Below, one piece after another: positions 14,998 to 22,787 of a DNA stretch of 35,065 nt. The DNA comes from Myxococcales bacterium. Its GTDB lineage: Bacteria > Myxococcota_A > Polyangia > Polyangiales > Polyangiaceae. The DNA is taken from the NCBI GenBank assembly GCA_903642325.1, contig CAHJWM010000050.1:1-35065 (forward strand), in the 5' to 3' direction. A program made the translations under genes and the position numbers. The notes beneath the pieces are model-generated. The model worked only from the letters and a program-made list of their open reading frames with translations. It did no database searches and was not told where the DNA came from. Position 1 is the first letter of the stretch, and every line of letters begins with the position of its first letter.

Positions 14998-17445
14998 GTG
15001 CTGCGTACGCTCTGGTTGGTCCTCGCGCCGGTGTTGGGCGTGCTCGCTCTTGCGCCGCGCGTGGCCGAAGCCGAAGTCATCGCCCCGGAACCAGCCGAGC
15101 AACCGCTGGCGACCTGGCCGCGGGGCCAAGCGGGCACTCGCGACGTGCTCATTCCGGTCGTGCTCGTGCTCGAAGCAAGCGGCGAAGTAAGAAGCGCGAC
15201 GGTCGAAGGCAGTTTCGATCCCGAGCTGCACGCGGCTGCGCTGGAGACCGTGCATCGCTGGTCGTTTCGCCCAGCGTTGCAAGACGGCAAACCCGTGGCG
15301 GCAAAGTTCCGCGTGCTCGTGCGCTTTTTGGGCCAACCGCCCGCGCCGGGCCCCGTCACTCAACCCGACACCGCGTTGCCCGTCTCGAACACGCACGAAA
15401 TCGCATCGCCCACGTCCCTTGGCCCCGCCGAAACGGCGACGATCACCGTGCTTGGCGTGCGCAGCGCGCCGCCTCCGCGTAGCGCCTCCGAGGTCGTTCA
15501 GAGCAAGCGCGTGCTGGCCTCGGCCCCGCATCGCACCGCGAGTGATTTGCTGCTCACCGTGCCAGGCATCGCTCTCACTCAACACAGTGGTGAGGGCTCT
15601 GCCCACCAGATCTTTTTTCGCGGTTTCGACGCGGTGCACGGACAAGATCTCGAGATTTGGGCGGGCGGCGTGCCGGTGAATGACGTCTCCAACATTCACA
15701 GTCAGGGCTACGCCGACCTGAATTTCCTGCCGGCAGAAGTGGTGAAGCAGATCCGCTCCGCACCGGGCACCTACGACCCCCGTCAGGGAGATTTCTCGGT
15801 CGCGGGCACGCTGTGGCTCGACCTCGGCTACGACGAGCCCGGCTTGACGCTGAGCGCTTCGACCGGGCAGTTCGGAGCGCGACGTTATTTTCTCGCCTAC
15901 CACCCGAAGGGTTGGTCGGACGCGACGTTTGCCGCGTTCGAGCTGTATTCGAGCGATGGTTTCGGACCGTCACGCGCATCGGAACGCACCTCGGCGATTG
16001 CGCAGACCGAGGTCAAGATTGGCGCGGCGACGGCGCGCGTGCTCGCGTCCACTTACGCCGCAAGCTTCGACTCGGCCGGCGTGCTGCGCCTGTCGGACAT
16101 AGAGAACCGCCGCATCGATCGCCTCGGCTCTTATGATCAACACCAGGGCGGCGACTCTTCGCGTTCGCAGCTCGCGCTAGAGCTGAGTCATGGCGACGAG
16201 GACTCTCGTTGGTCTCTGACGCCCTACGCCATCCTTCGCTCGATGCGCCTGCGGGATGATTTCACTGGTTACCTCGTGACGCCCACCAATGGCACCGCTG
16301 CCGAGGTGGCCGCGGCCGATAAAGCGAGTGCCCAGGGCAACTCCGAACAACAAGTGAATGACGCGTCGACGATCGGGATGACCGGAACTTACCGCCGCGC
16401 CTTGCCCATTTTTGCCGCGTCCGATGGGCTAGAGGCGGGAATTTTTGCGCGTTACGATCGAATCACTCAAGCGCAGAAAAAGCTGTCCATCGACAGCTCG
16501 CAGGTGACGCTCGACGAGGTGGACGCCCAGGTCAACGCCACCGACGTCGCGGGCTACGCCGATCTCTCGCTGCATCCCCTCCGCCGCGTCGTGCTGCGCG
16601 GGGGCTTGCGCATCGACGGCCTGGCGTACGTCACCCAAGACGACGGCGGCCAAGGTCAGGGTCAGCGCCGTTCGGCCCAGGGCGCGCACATCGGCAAAAA
16701 GGGGACGCTCGACGTGCGGCTGACATCCGACCTCCACGCCCTCGCGAGCTACGGCGACGGCTTCCGATCGCCGCAAGCCCGCAGCCTGCAAGCGGGGGAA
16801 ACCGCGCCCTTCACCACGGTACAAAGTTACGAGCTCGGCCTCCGTTATCAGGCTCCCCGTCTCCGCGCCACCACGTCGGTTTTCCGCACCGCGCTCTCGG
16901 ACGACCTCGCGTTCAATCAGGTCACGGCGCGCAACGAGCGCACGCCGCCCACGCGCCGCACGGGTGTGAGCGCCGAAATGTCGGCGCAGCCCAACAGCTG
17001 GTTCAGCGCGGCGGCCAGTGTCACGTACACGCGCTCGCAGTTCACCAATACCGATGGCGGCTTCAACGCGGGGGACCTGCTGCCTTATGCGCCGGAAGTC
17101 GTGATTCGCAGTGACATTGCGTTCACCCCCGTACTCGGCCGCGTGCTCAATCGTCCGCTGACCGGGCATCTCGGCTTTGGGCAAACCGGTATTGCGCGTC
17201 GCCCTTTGCCCTATGGCCAAATGGGCCACGACTACAGCGTGATCGACGCCGTCGCGCGCGTGCGTCTGCGCGAAGCCGAGCTCGGCGTCAGCGCGTTCAA
17301 TTTGCTGAATGTGAATTGGTACGACGGCGAATACACGTTTGCCTCGAACTTCAACCGAAGCGGGGCGCCTTCACTCGTCCCCGCGCGGCACGTGACCGTT
17401 GGCGCGCCGCGTACCGTCTTTGCAACACTCACCCTTTATTTATGA
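14998..17445 (+). CDS. TonB-dependent outer-membrane receptor with fused TonB C-terminal domain
   Basis: The 815-residue protein starts at a GTG. A signal peptide ends near residue 26 (VAEA-EV). Residues about 48-112 match the TonB C-terminal fold (IPVVLVLEASGEV, then HAAALETVHRWSFRPALQDG), normally found in the energy-coupling protein, not the receptor. A Pro-rich linker leads to a TonB-box-like ETATITVLG at 145-153, the plug at about 165-285 (ASDLLLTVPGI, FFRGFDAVHGQDLEIWAGG, VVKQIRSAPGTYDPRQGDFSVAG) and a beta-barrel to the end. The stop overlaps an ATG (ATGA) that may start the next gene. With two lipoproteins behind it and metal genes around, metal or metallophore uptake is the favoured role. 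Ligand not known. Confidence 0.9.
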   Translation: MLRTLWLVLAPVLGVLALAPRVAEAEVIAPEPAEQPLATWPRGQAGTRDVLIPVVLVLEASGEVRSATVEGSFDPELHAAALETVHRWSFRPALQDGKPVAAKFRVLVRFLGQPPAPGPVTQPDTALPVSNTHEIASPTSLGPAETATITVLGVRSAPPPRSASEVVQSKRVLASAPHRTASDLLLTVPGIALTQHSGEGSAHQIFFRGFDAVHGQDLEIWAGGVPVNDVSNIHSQGYADLNFLPAEVVKQIRSAPGTYDPRQGDFSVAGTLWLDLGYDEPGLTLSASTGQFGARRYFLAYHPKGWSDATFAAFELYSSDGFGPSRASERTSAIAQTEVKIGAATARVLASTYAASFDSAGVLRLSDIENRRIDRLGSYDQHQGGDSSRSQLALELSHGDEDSRWSLTPYAILRSMRLRDDFTGYLVTPTNGTAAEVAAADKASAQGNSEQQVNDASTIGMTGTYRRALPIFAASDGLEAGIFARYDRITQAQKKLSIDSSQVTLDEVDAQVNATDVAGYADLSLHPLRRVVLRGGLRIDGLAYVTQDDGGQGQGQRRSAQGAHIGKKGTLDVRLTSDLHALASYGDGFRSPQARSLQAGETAPFTTVQSYELGLRYQAPRLRATTSVFRTALSDDLAFNQVTARNERTPPTRRTGVSAEMSAQPNSWFSAAASVTYTRSQFTNTDGGFNAGDLLPYAPEVVIRSDIAFTPVLGRVLNRPLTGHLGFGQTGIARRPLPYGQMGHDYSVIDAVARVRLREAELGVSAFNLLNVNWYDGEYTFASNFNRSGAPSLVPARHVTVGAPRTVFATLTLYL

Positions 17446-17453
17446 GGTTCTTC

Positions 17454-18272
17454 ATGTCATCGCCGACTCCATTACTGAGCAGTGTATGTCTCGCGCTCTC
17501 CCTCACTTGTCTTTCTGGGTGCGGGTCAGACTCGGGCGGTAGCACGACCGGCAAAACAATCGTGCTGCACAGTGAGCTGACTGCAGATCCAGTCATCAAG
17601 TCCGAGCTCACCACCGGGTTTGGTTGGGACGTGACTCTGACCCAGGCAAAGGTGGCGGTGAGCGCTCTGTATTATTTCGACGGACCCCCGCCGACCGCGT
17701 TTTTCAAGACACCTCATCGCAGCTTCGGTGAGCGGATCTCGAACTTCGTCGTGGGGACCGCGTGGGCTCACCCGGGTCACTATCAGGCGGGCACGGCCTT
17801 GGGGCAGACCATCTTGCCCGACCCGATCGCATTCGATCTGTTTTCGTCGAAGCCGGTCGACCTGAATGATGGCGACGGGGTGACGGGCACCTATCGCTCT
17901 GCGCGTTTCGTGTTTCCCCAAAAGGCGCCCAAGGACGACGTGCTGGACGGGCACCTCGCCATCGCCGAGGGCAAGGCCCTCAAGCATGGCGACGCTACTG
18001 CCGTGCCGATCTACTTTCGCCTCATCGCCGATTACGACGACATCTCGATGAACGTGAATCAAGGCGCAGTGGATGGCTGCGTCCTCGATGAAACCACGGT
18101 CACTGGCGACGGCACGATCACGGTCGAAGTCCGGCCGATGATTTGGCTCAATCTCGTCGACTTCTCCAAAATCGCGGTTGGCACCGCCAAGAAGCCGACA
18201 GAGGCGCGAGACCCTGGGTTCTCTCAGGGCATCACCGAGCTCAGCGCATATCACTTCAGTTACGATAAGTAA
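17454..18272 (+). CDS. Lipoprotein of the receptor operon, AHPGH motif
   Basis: The ATG at 17454 has GAGG six bases upstream; an ATG at 17442 overlapping the receptor stop is the alternative. The signal peptide ends in CLSGC (Cys23 from 17454). The domain of about 245 residues is probably beta-rich (TQAKVAVSALYYFDGPPP, YRSARFVFPQ, PIYFRLIADYDD). The stretch TAWAHPGHYQAG, with closely spaced His residues, and the Asp-rich LNDGDG look able to bind a metal ion. It is likely a surface or periplasmic partner handing ligand to the receptor. No family recognised with certainty; loosely comparable in position to MbnP beside MbnT. Confidence 0.75.
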   Translation: MSSPTPLLSSVCLALSLTCLSGCGSDSGGSTTGKTIVLHSELTADPVIKSELTTGFGWDVTLTQAKVAVSALYYFDGPPPTAFFKTPHRSFGERISNFVVGTAWAHPGHYQAGTALGQTILPDPIAFDLFSSKPVDLNDGDGVTGTYRSARFVFPQKAPKDDVLDGHLAIAEGKALKHGDATAVPIYFRLIADYDDISMNVNQGAVDGCVLDETTVTGDGTITVEVRPMIWLNLVDFSKIAVGTAKKPTEARDPGFSQGITELSAYHFSYDK

Positions 18273-18295
18273 TCGCTTCAAAGGGAAATAAAATC

Positions 18296-19225
18296 ATGAA
18301 GTCGAAATCGGCATGGGTATGTTTGTGCGTTGTATTCATAGGCGTAGCGGGTTGCAGCAGTGATGCGACCAGCGGGGGGAAGGGGACGGAGCAATTTACT
18401 ACCTGGGGTGAGGAGTTCGTCGAAGACGGTATTCCCGCGGGCGACGGTACCAGCGGCTTCGTCGACGGCTGGTCACTCAAATACGCCAAGTTTCTCGTAA
18501 ATTTTCACGCGATTCGCGTCGCCGATGCCGACGGCAACGTGGTCGCGGAGCTCGACAAGCCCCGCTTCGTCGACAACGTGAAACCCGGCGTGAAGGAGCT
18601 CATCACCTTCCCCGGACTCGACGCAAAGGCGTATACGCAGGTCAGTTACGAGATCAAGCCCGCCGTTGCCGACGAAGAAATCGTCGGCGACTCCGATCCT
18701 GACGACTTGAAGATGATGGTCAAGGAGGGGTACTCGGTCTACTTCGAAGGCACGGCGACCAAGAAGAAAGTCACCAAGACCTTCCATTGGGGCTTCAAGA
18801 CCCAGACTAGCTACAAAGATTGTCATTCTGCCGAGGAGAACGGCATCTCGACCGAGGGGGTGGTGGTCACCAACAACCAGACCGACACCAGCCAACTGAC
18901 GACGCACGGGGATCACCTGTATTACGACAGCCTGCAGTCCGGCGACAACGCCAAGCCCACATTGATCCGCTTCAACGAAAAGGCGGCGGCTGATGACGGC
19001 CCGAAAGGCGACGGCGATGGCGACGTCACCGTCCAAGAGATGTGCCAGGAAAACATCGACCCCGAAATCTACAACACGTCCGGTTTACCGGGCGCGACGA
19101 TCGGTGACTTCGTGATCTCGCTCGCGCGCACCATCGGTCACTTCCGGCACGAAGGGGAATGCACGATCAAACGCATCGACCCAGTGCCGAAAAGCGTGAC
19201 GAACCCGTGCGATGAGTACCCCTGA
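18296..19225 (+). CDS. Lipoprotein of the receptor operon, degenerate EF-hand
   Basis: The 309-residue protein has AGGGA nine bases before its ATG and a lipobox GVAGC (Cys20). It seems beta-rich, with ADADGNVVAEL near 77-86, FHWGFKTQTSYKDCH near 163-177 and THGDHLYYD near 203-211, which place His, Cys and Asp residues close together. Residues 237-248 form an EF-hand-like loop with D at 3, D at 5, G at 6, V at 8 and E at 12, but Lys at position 1. It follows the other lipoprotein after 23 bases, as the third gene of the receptor operon. The FHWGF block and beta pattern loosely recall MbnP-type copper proteins; this is a weak, by-eye comparison. Confidence 0.75.
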   Translation: MKSKSAWVCLCVVFIGVAGCSSDATSGGKGTEQFTTWGEEFVEDGIPAGDGTSGFVDGWSLKYAKFLVNFHAIRVADADGNVVAELDKPRFVDNVKPGVKELITFPGLDAKAYTQVSYEIKPAVADEEIVGDSDPDDLKMMVKEGYSVYFEGTATKKKVTKTFHWGFKTQTSYKDCHSAEENGISTEGVVVTNNQTDTSQLTTHGDHLYYDSLQSGDNAKPTLIRFNEKAAADDGPKGDGDGDVTVQEMCQENIDPEIYNTSGLPGATIGDFVISLARTIGHFRHEGECTIKRIDPVPKSVTNPCDEYP

Positions 19226-19260
19226 GGCGCGGCTCTTGAGCTTTGACATGCAGGGTTGAT

Positions 19261-19314
19261 GGTCACGGAGCACGCCGCGGGCGGCAAAGCCTTCGGCGGC
19301 GTACTCCGTGATCC
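19261..19314. terminator. Imperfect hairpin between convergent genes
   Basis: GGTCACGGAGCACGCCG (19261-19277) pairs with CGGCGTACTCCGTGATCC (19297-19314), with one bulge and one mismatch. It follows the receptor operon by 35 bases and faces the cupredoxin gene. No T-run is present on either strand, so it may act as a weak bidirectional or Rho-assisted terminator. Confidence 0.45.
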
Positions 19315-19428
19315 ATGCGGAGCGATCCAAATGGCATCCGCAGCCCGCTCCAACACTTGATGGTGGCTTCGCTCGTGCGCGGCCTGCGCGGCGCGCACAC
19401 GGTCGTGAGCCGCGCCGCTTGCGTGGTT

Positions 19429-20049
19429 CTAGGGTGTTACGTGAACGACGCCGGCCATACCCATGCCGTCGCCAAACGAATGCAGCTGGCAGTGATAGGG
19501 GTAGGTCCCTGCGTTTGCAAACGCGAAGTCCACGCTGTTACCACTCGAAGTAATCAGGATGGGATTGTCAGGGCTGCCGGCGTCGGCGTGGGCGGGGTTC
19601 CCCGGCGCAAGCGGGTGCGCCGAAAAGCTGCCCGCCCAGCGCACGGTTTGGCCCGCCGCCACCGTCAGGCACTTGGGCGTGAAGACGAGCCCCATGCCCC
19701 CAACGTCAATCGTTCGTGACGCGCCCGATGCGCGCCCGTCCACATAGTCTGCCGTCGTGCAGCCGTTGAAGTCTGGAATCTGATCGCTGCTCGCTCCGCC
19801 GGCGGCTTCTTCCATGCCGGGGCTACCGCCGGGCGCTTCGTTCTTGCCGGCCGCGCCGCCCTCGGATGCGGGCGCGCCCGCTATTCCATCGGCCGCGCCG
19901 CGCCCTCCTGAATGATTGCCCGCAGTGGGCTCTCCCACCGAGCCCGATGGAGCCCCGCTCGCATCGTCACCGGATGAGCACGCGGGTCTCAGCGCGGTCA
20001 ACGTTGCGACGAGCATTAGTGAGCGGGACGCCAAACGAGCATAGTGCAT
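19429..20049 (-). CDS. Cupredoxin (plastocyanin/amicyanin-like) with Gly/Ala linker
   Basis: The 206-residue protein has AGAGGA six bases before its ATG, a signal peptide ending near ALRPAC (an atypical lipobox) and a linker of about 65 residues. The last 110 residues are a cupredoxin fold. Blue-copper ligands are His145 (FSAHPL), Cys187 and His190 (YHCQLH) and Met198 in the MAGVVHV pattern. Cys97 and Cys127 may form a disulphide. It should carry electrons or bind copper in the periplasm or on the surface. It is the last gene of a minus-strand run, 24 bases after a ferritin-like gene. It could serve the di-haem cytochromes as redox partner; that is inference. Confidence 0.9.
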   Translation of the reverse strand: MHYARLASRSLMLVATLTALRPACSSGDDASGAPSGSVGEPTAGNHSGGRGAADGIAGAPASEGGAAGKNEAPGGSPGMEEAAGGASSDQIPDFNGCTTADYVDGRASGASRTIDVGGMGLVFTPKCLTVAAGQTVRWAGSFSAHPLAPGNPAHADAGSPDNPILITSSGNSVDFAFANAGTYPYHCQLHSFGDGMGMAGVVHVTP

Positions 20050-20073
20050 GCAATTCCTCTCGAAGCAGTGCGT

Positions 20074-21009
20074 TCAGGCGAAGTAGTCGGGGACGCCTTT
20101 ATCAAGACCCGGCTCCGTCCCAATCGTGCTCACGAACGCCTCGGGCACCACCACGGACGCGGTCGTCTCGTTCAGCTTGGGGCCAGGGTCGGCCAGGCCG
20201 AGCACTAGCGCCGCCAGCACGATGAAGTGCTGCGTCTCGTCGCCCTCGATCGAGCTTGCCAGGAATCGGAATTTTGCGTCTTCCATGCCCGCGAGCACCT
20301 GATTGTAAGCGACGGCGGCGCCGCGCTCGGCAGACGCGGCGAACTTGAGCACGTTGCTGATCGTTGGGTTCGCAACCAAAGCCGCCGGCGGTTTGAACGC
20401 CGCAGCGACGTCCGCCTCTTTTACCGGCGTCCCGCTGAGCGAGTTGATGGCGGCGACCAGCGCTGCCGCGTGAAGCTTGTGCTCACTTTGAATCTTGACC
20501 GCCACGTCGGTGATGACAGCACGCAAAGCGTACAGTTTGTCGGTGGTCGCGGCCGCTCCGATCAGCATCGCGCCAGCGGTGTAGGCAGTGATTGCGTTGT
20601 ACTCCGCGGTCAGCAAGGCGTTGAGCGGCGCGATATCGGCGTCCGGGGCGGTCGTCGGTGCGCCACCGGTTCCCGCACTGCCGGCAGTAACGCTCATGCC
20701 ACCTCCACCGGCTGTGCCAGCCGTGCCTTGGCCACCGGAGCCTCCGCCTGCGGTCCCCACCGCGCCGCCCATGCCGGCACTTCCGTTGCCGGTCGCCCCG
20801 GCTTTACCGGCAGGTGAACCACCCGCGCCCCCCGCTCCGCCCGCGCCGTCTGCGGTGTCATCACTGCACCCGAGTGCAACCATACCGAGTAGCACGGCGG
20901 CAGCGCCCGCGGCGCCCGAGCTCAGCAGGCTTCTGCGAGCGGGCTCTTCGGACACTTGCCGCACGGTTGCGGGGATCTTCATATCGTCGCTGTCTTTTAA
21001 GTCGTTCAT
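20074..21009 (-). CDS. Ferritin-like domain protein, Tat-type lipoprotein
   Basis: The ATG at 21009 has AAGGAA upstream and gives 311 residues. The N-terminus has ARRSLLSSG followed by a hydrophobic stretch and ALGC (Cys48), a Tat signal combined with a lipobox. A Gly-rich linker of about 70 residues follows. The rest is a four-helix bundle of the Ferritin_2 type, with LLTAEYNAITAYTAG, SEHKLHAAAL, SAERGAAVAYNQVL and GDETQHFIVLAAL supplying Glu and His ligands for a di-metal site. Tat export implies folding in the cytosol, perhaps with metal already loaded. It lies between a second ferritin-like gene and the cupredoxin gene in one probable operon. Confidence 0.88.
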   Translation of the reverse strand: MNDLKDSDDMKIPATVRQVSEEPARRSLLSSGAAGAAAVLLGMVALGCSDDTADGAGGAGGAGGSPAGKAGATGNGSAGMGGAVGTAGGGSGGQGTAGTAGGGGMSVTAGSAGTGGAPTTAPDADIAPLNALLTAEYNAITAYTAGAMLIGAAATTDKLYALRAVITDVAVKIQSEHKLHAAALVAAINSLSGTPVKEADVAAAFKPPAALVANPTISNVLKFAASAERGAAVAYNQVLAGMEDAKFRFLASSIEGDETQHFIVLAALVLGLADPGPKLNETTASVVVPEAFVSTIGTEPGLDKGVPDYFA

Positions 21010-21059
21010 GGCTAATTCCTTCGAGTTACGGTGAGGCTCTAGCGCTGTGTGCTTCGGGC

Positions 21060-21773
21060 TCACGCCGCCGCGTCCAGCTTCAACAGGGCATCGAGCGCCG
21101 GGAAATTTTCGAGGCTGGTCGTGCCCGCGCCGCCTACGTCCAACACGAAAGCGGCCGGGACGACGAGGGTCGGATTCATGGCCGTGCCGGCGTTGGCTTG
21201 AATCAGCCCTTCGACTAAAAGGTACAGCACGACGAAGTGCTGTGTCTCCACGCCGCCGATGGCGGCGATGAGCTTCGCGGCGGTGACGGTGCTGGTGGTC
21301 TGCAACACTTGCACGTATGCGACGGCGGCGTGTTTCTCCTTATCGGTCGCCAGCTTCATCACATCGGTGGTGGTCGGCATTGCCGGAAAGGAGCTTGGAA
21401 TCTTGGCCATCATCGTGTCCGTCACCGGGGTCCCGGCGTTGGCCAGAATCATGGCCTTCAGGGCGGCGGCATGTTGCTTGTGTTGATCTTGAAAGTGCAC
21501 GGCGACCGCGGTCACGACGTCGCGTGTCGCTTTGGGGGTGACCATGTCGGCAGCGATGATCCCGGCCCCTGCGGTATACGTCGCAATCGCGTCGTACTCG
21601 GCCGTGAGTAGCGCATTCAGCGAATCATTGTCCTTGGTGGGGTTGGGCGTCGGGTCGACCTTCGCCTCCGCCCGGCGCGCAGCGGTGTGGATTGAAGCGG
21701 CAAGCCCAAGCCCAACTGCGGTCGCGGCGGCGCGCGCGAGCATTGTCCGACGACTGAAGTCGCTAAGTGACAT
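21060..21773 (-). CDS. Ferritin-like domain protein with Tat signal
   Basis: The ATG at 21773 follows a strong GAGGAGA ribosome site and gives 237 residues. SRRTMLA and a hydrophobic stretch form a Tat signal peptide, cleaved near AEA-KV. There is no lipobox and no long linker, unlike the paralogue behind it. Helices carry LLTAEYDAIATYTAG, DQHKQHAAAL, DKEKHAAVAYVQVL and GVETQHFVVLYLL, the same Glu/His positions as in the second protein. It is the first gene of the ferritin-ferritin-cupredoxin run. A periplasmic soluble form beside a lipid-anchored form suggests related roles in metal storage or oxidation. Confidence 0.88.
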   Translation of the reverse strand: MSLSDFSRRTMLARAAATAVGLGLAASIHTAARRAEAKVDPTPNPTKDNDSLNALLTAEYDAIATYTAGAGIIAADMVTPKATRDVVTAVAVHFQDQHKQHAAALKAMILANAGTPVTDTMMAKIPSSFPAMPTTTDVMKLATDKEKHAAVAYVQVLQTTSTVTAAKLIAAIGGVETQHFVVLYLLVEGLIQANAGTAMNPTLVVPAAFVLDVGGAGTTSLENFPALDALLKLDAAA

Positions 21774-21943
21774 ATTCAATTCTCCTCTTGATGAAGTGAG
21801 CGGTGGCGGCATGCCGCACTTTGCAGGTGGATCGCCGCCCAGAGCCGTGCTCTCCGGCAAATGCTCTCGGCGAACACCTGGTACGACCAGGGCGGTGCCT
21901 CGGATCGTCCGAGAGCGTTTTAGATTCGCCTTCCCGGCGCCCC

Positions 21944-21960
21944 TGTGCGACCGTAGCACA
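21944..21960. promoter_or_regulatory. Inverted repeat before the second NiCoT-like gene
   Basis: TGTGC (21944-21948) and GCACA (21956-21960) flank seven bases and end two bases before the ATG at 21962. The 188-base spacer is shared with the divergent ferritin-like operon. An operator overlapping the start is possible, but short repeats of this kind can also occur by chance. Confidence 0.3.
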
Positions 21961-21961
21961 A

Positions 21962-22702
21962 ATGTTTCAGATCATGTTACCCGGGCTCGTCGAGGGCGGC
22001 GGCTCCCATGCAACGGTCAGCGTCCTCGCGGTCTTGACACTGGGTTTTTTTCTGGGCATGCGGCATGCGACCGACGCCGACCACGTCGTTGCCGTGTCGG
22101 CCATCGTCATGCGCGAGCGCAACTTGCGGGCCGCAGCGCCAATCGGAGTTTTATGGGGGATCGGTCATACGGTGACGGTCTTATTGGTGGGCGGAGCGAT
22201 CACTCTATTCGGCGTCGTGATTCCGCCTCGTTTCGGCCTTGCCCTGGAGCTTTGCGCCGCGTTGATGCTGGTAACGCTCGGAGGTTTGAACATTTGCAAC
22301 GTTTTGTTTAACGCGGCCGAGAGCTCAAGTCGCTCCTCGAGCGGGGCTCACGTACATTCGCAGCGACCGATCGGCTCGGTCCGACCGCTCGCAGTGGGAG
22401 TCGTGCACGGCCTTGCCGGGTCGGCTGCAATCGCCCTCCTCGTGTTGGGAGCGATCAACAGTGCAGTGTGGGCGGCCTGCTATTTGCTTGTCTTCAGCGT
22501 GGGCACGGTCGCCGGCATGATGCTCATCACCCTTGGCATGGCCCTGCCTCTGTCCTTGGCGGCGCGTGGCTTCGAGCGTTTGCACAAGTACCTCCGACTC
22601 GGATCCGGCTTTGCCGGCGTGATTTTTGGAGTCTTCCTAGTTTACCAAATTGGCTTCGTGCACGGCCTCTTCACCGCGCACGCGCATTGGGCGCCGCAGT
22701 AA
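21962..22702 (+). CDS. NiCoT-like (HoxN/HupN/NixA-type) permease, short form 2
   Basis: The 246-residue protein has about six membrane helices with RHATDADHVVAVSAIV, GIGHTVTV and HGLAGSAAIALLVLG, the same signatures as the paralogue at 11518-12210. The frame is open upstream to 21803, but that part is Arg/Pro-rich and not protein-like. No clear ribosome site precedes the ATG at 21962; an in-frame ATG at 21974 is possible. The cytoplasmic loop here contains AHVHSQ, different from copy 1. It is divergent from the ferritin-cupredoxin operon, a layout that favours joint control by metal. Confidence 0.85.
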   Translation: MFQIMLPGLVEGGGSHATVSVLAVLTLGFFLGMRHATDADHVVAVSAIVMRERNLRAAAPIGVLWGIGHTVTVLLVGGAITLFGVVIPPRFGLALELCAALMLVTLGGLNICNVLFNAAESSSRSSSGAHVHSQRPIGSVRPLAVGVVHGLAGSAAIALLVLGAINSAVWAACYLLVFSVGTVAGMMLITLGMALPLSLAARGFERLHKYLRLGSGFAGVIFGVFLVYQIGFVHGLFTAHAHWAPQ

Positions 22703-22787
22703 AGCTCTGCGCACGCATTGCTGCTCATTGCGGCGGAGTAGAGCCGCAGCGCTCATTGGAGCCAGCGAAAGCGAGCTCACGTCGACG

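Noticed and set aside
21803-21961. N-terminal extension of the second NiCoT-like permease
   Set aside because: The extension is Arg/Pro-rich and overlaps the divergent promoter region; the paralogue has no counterpart.
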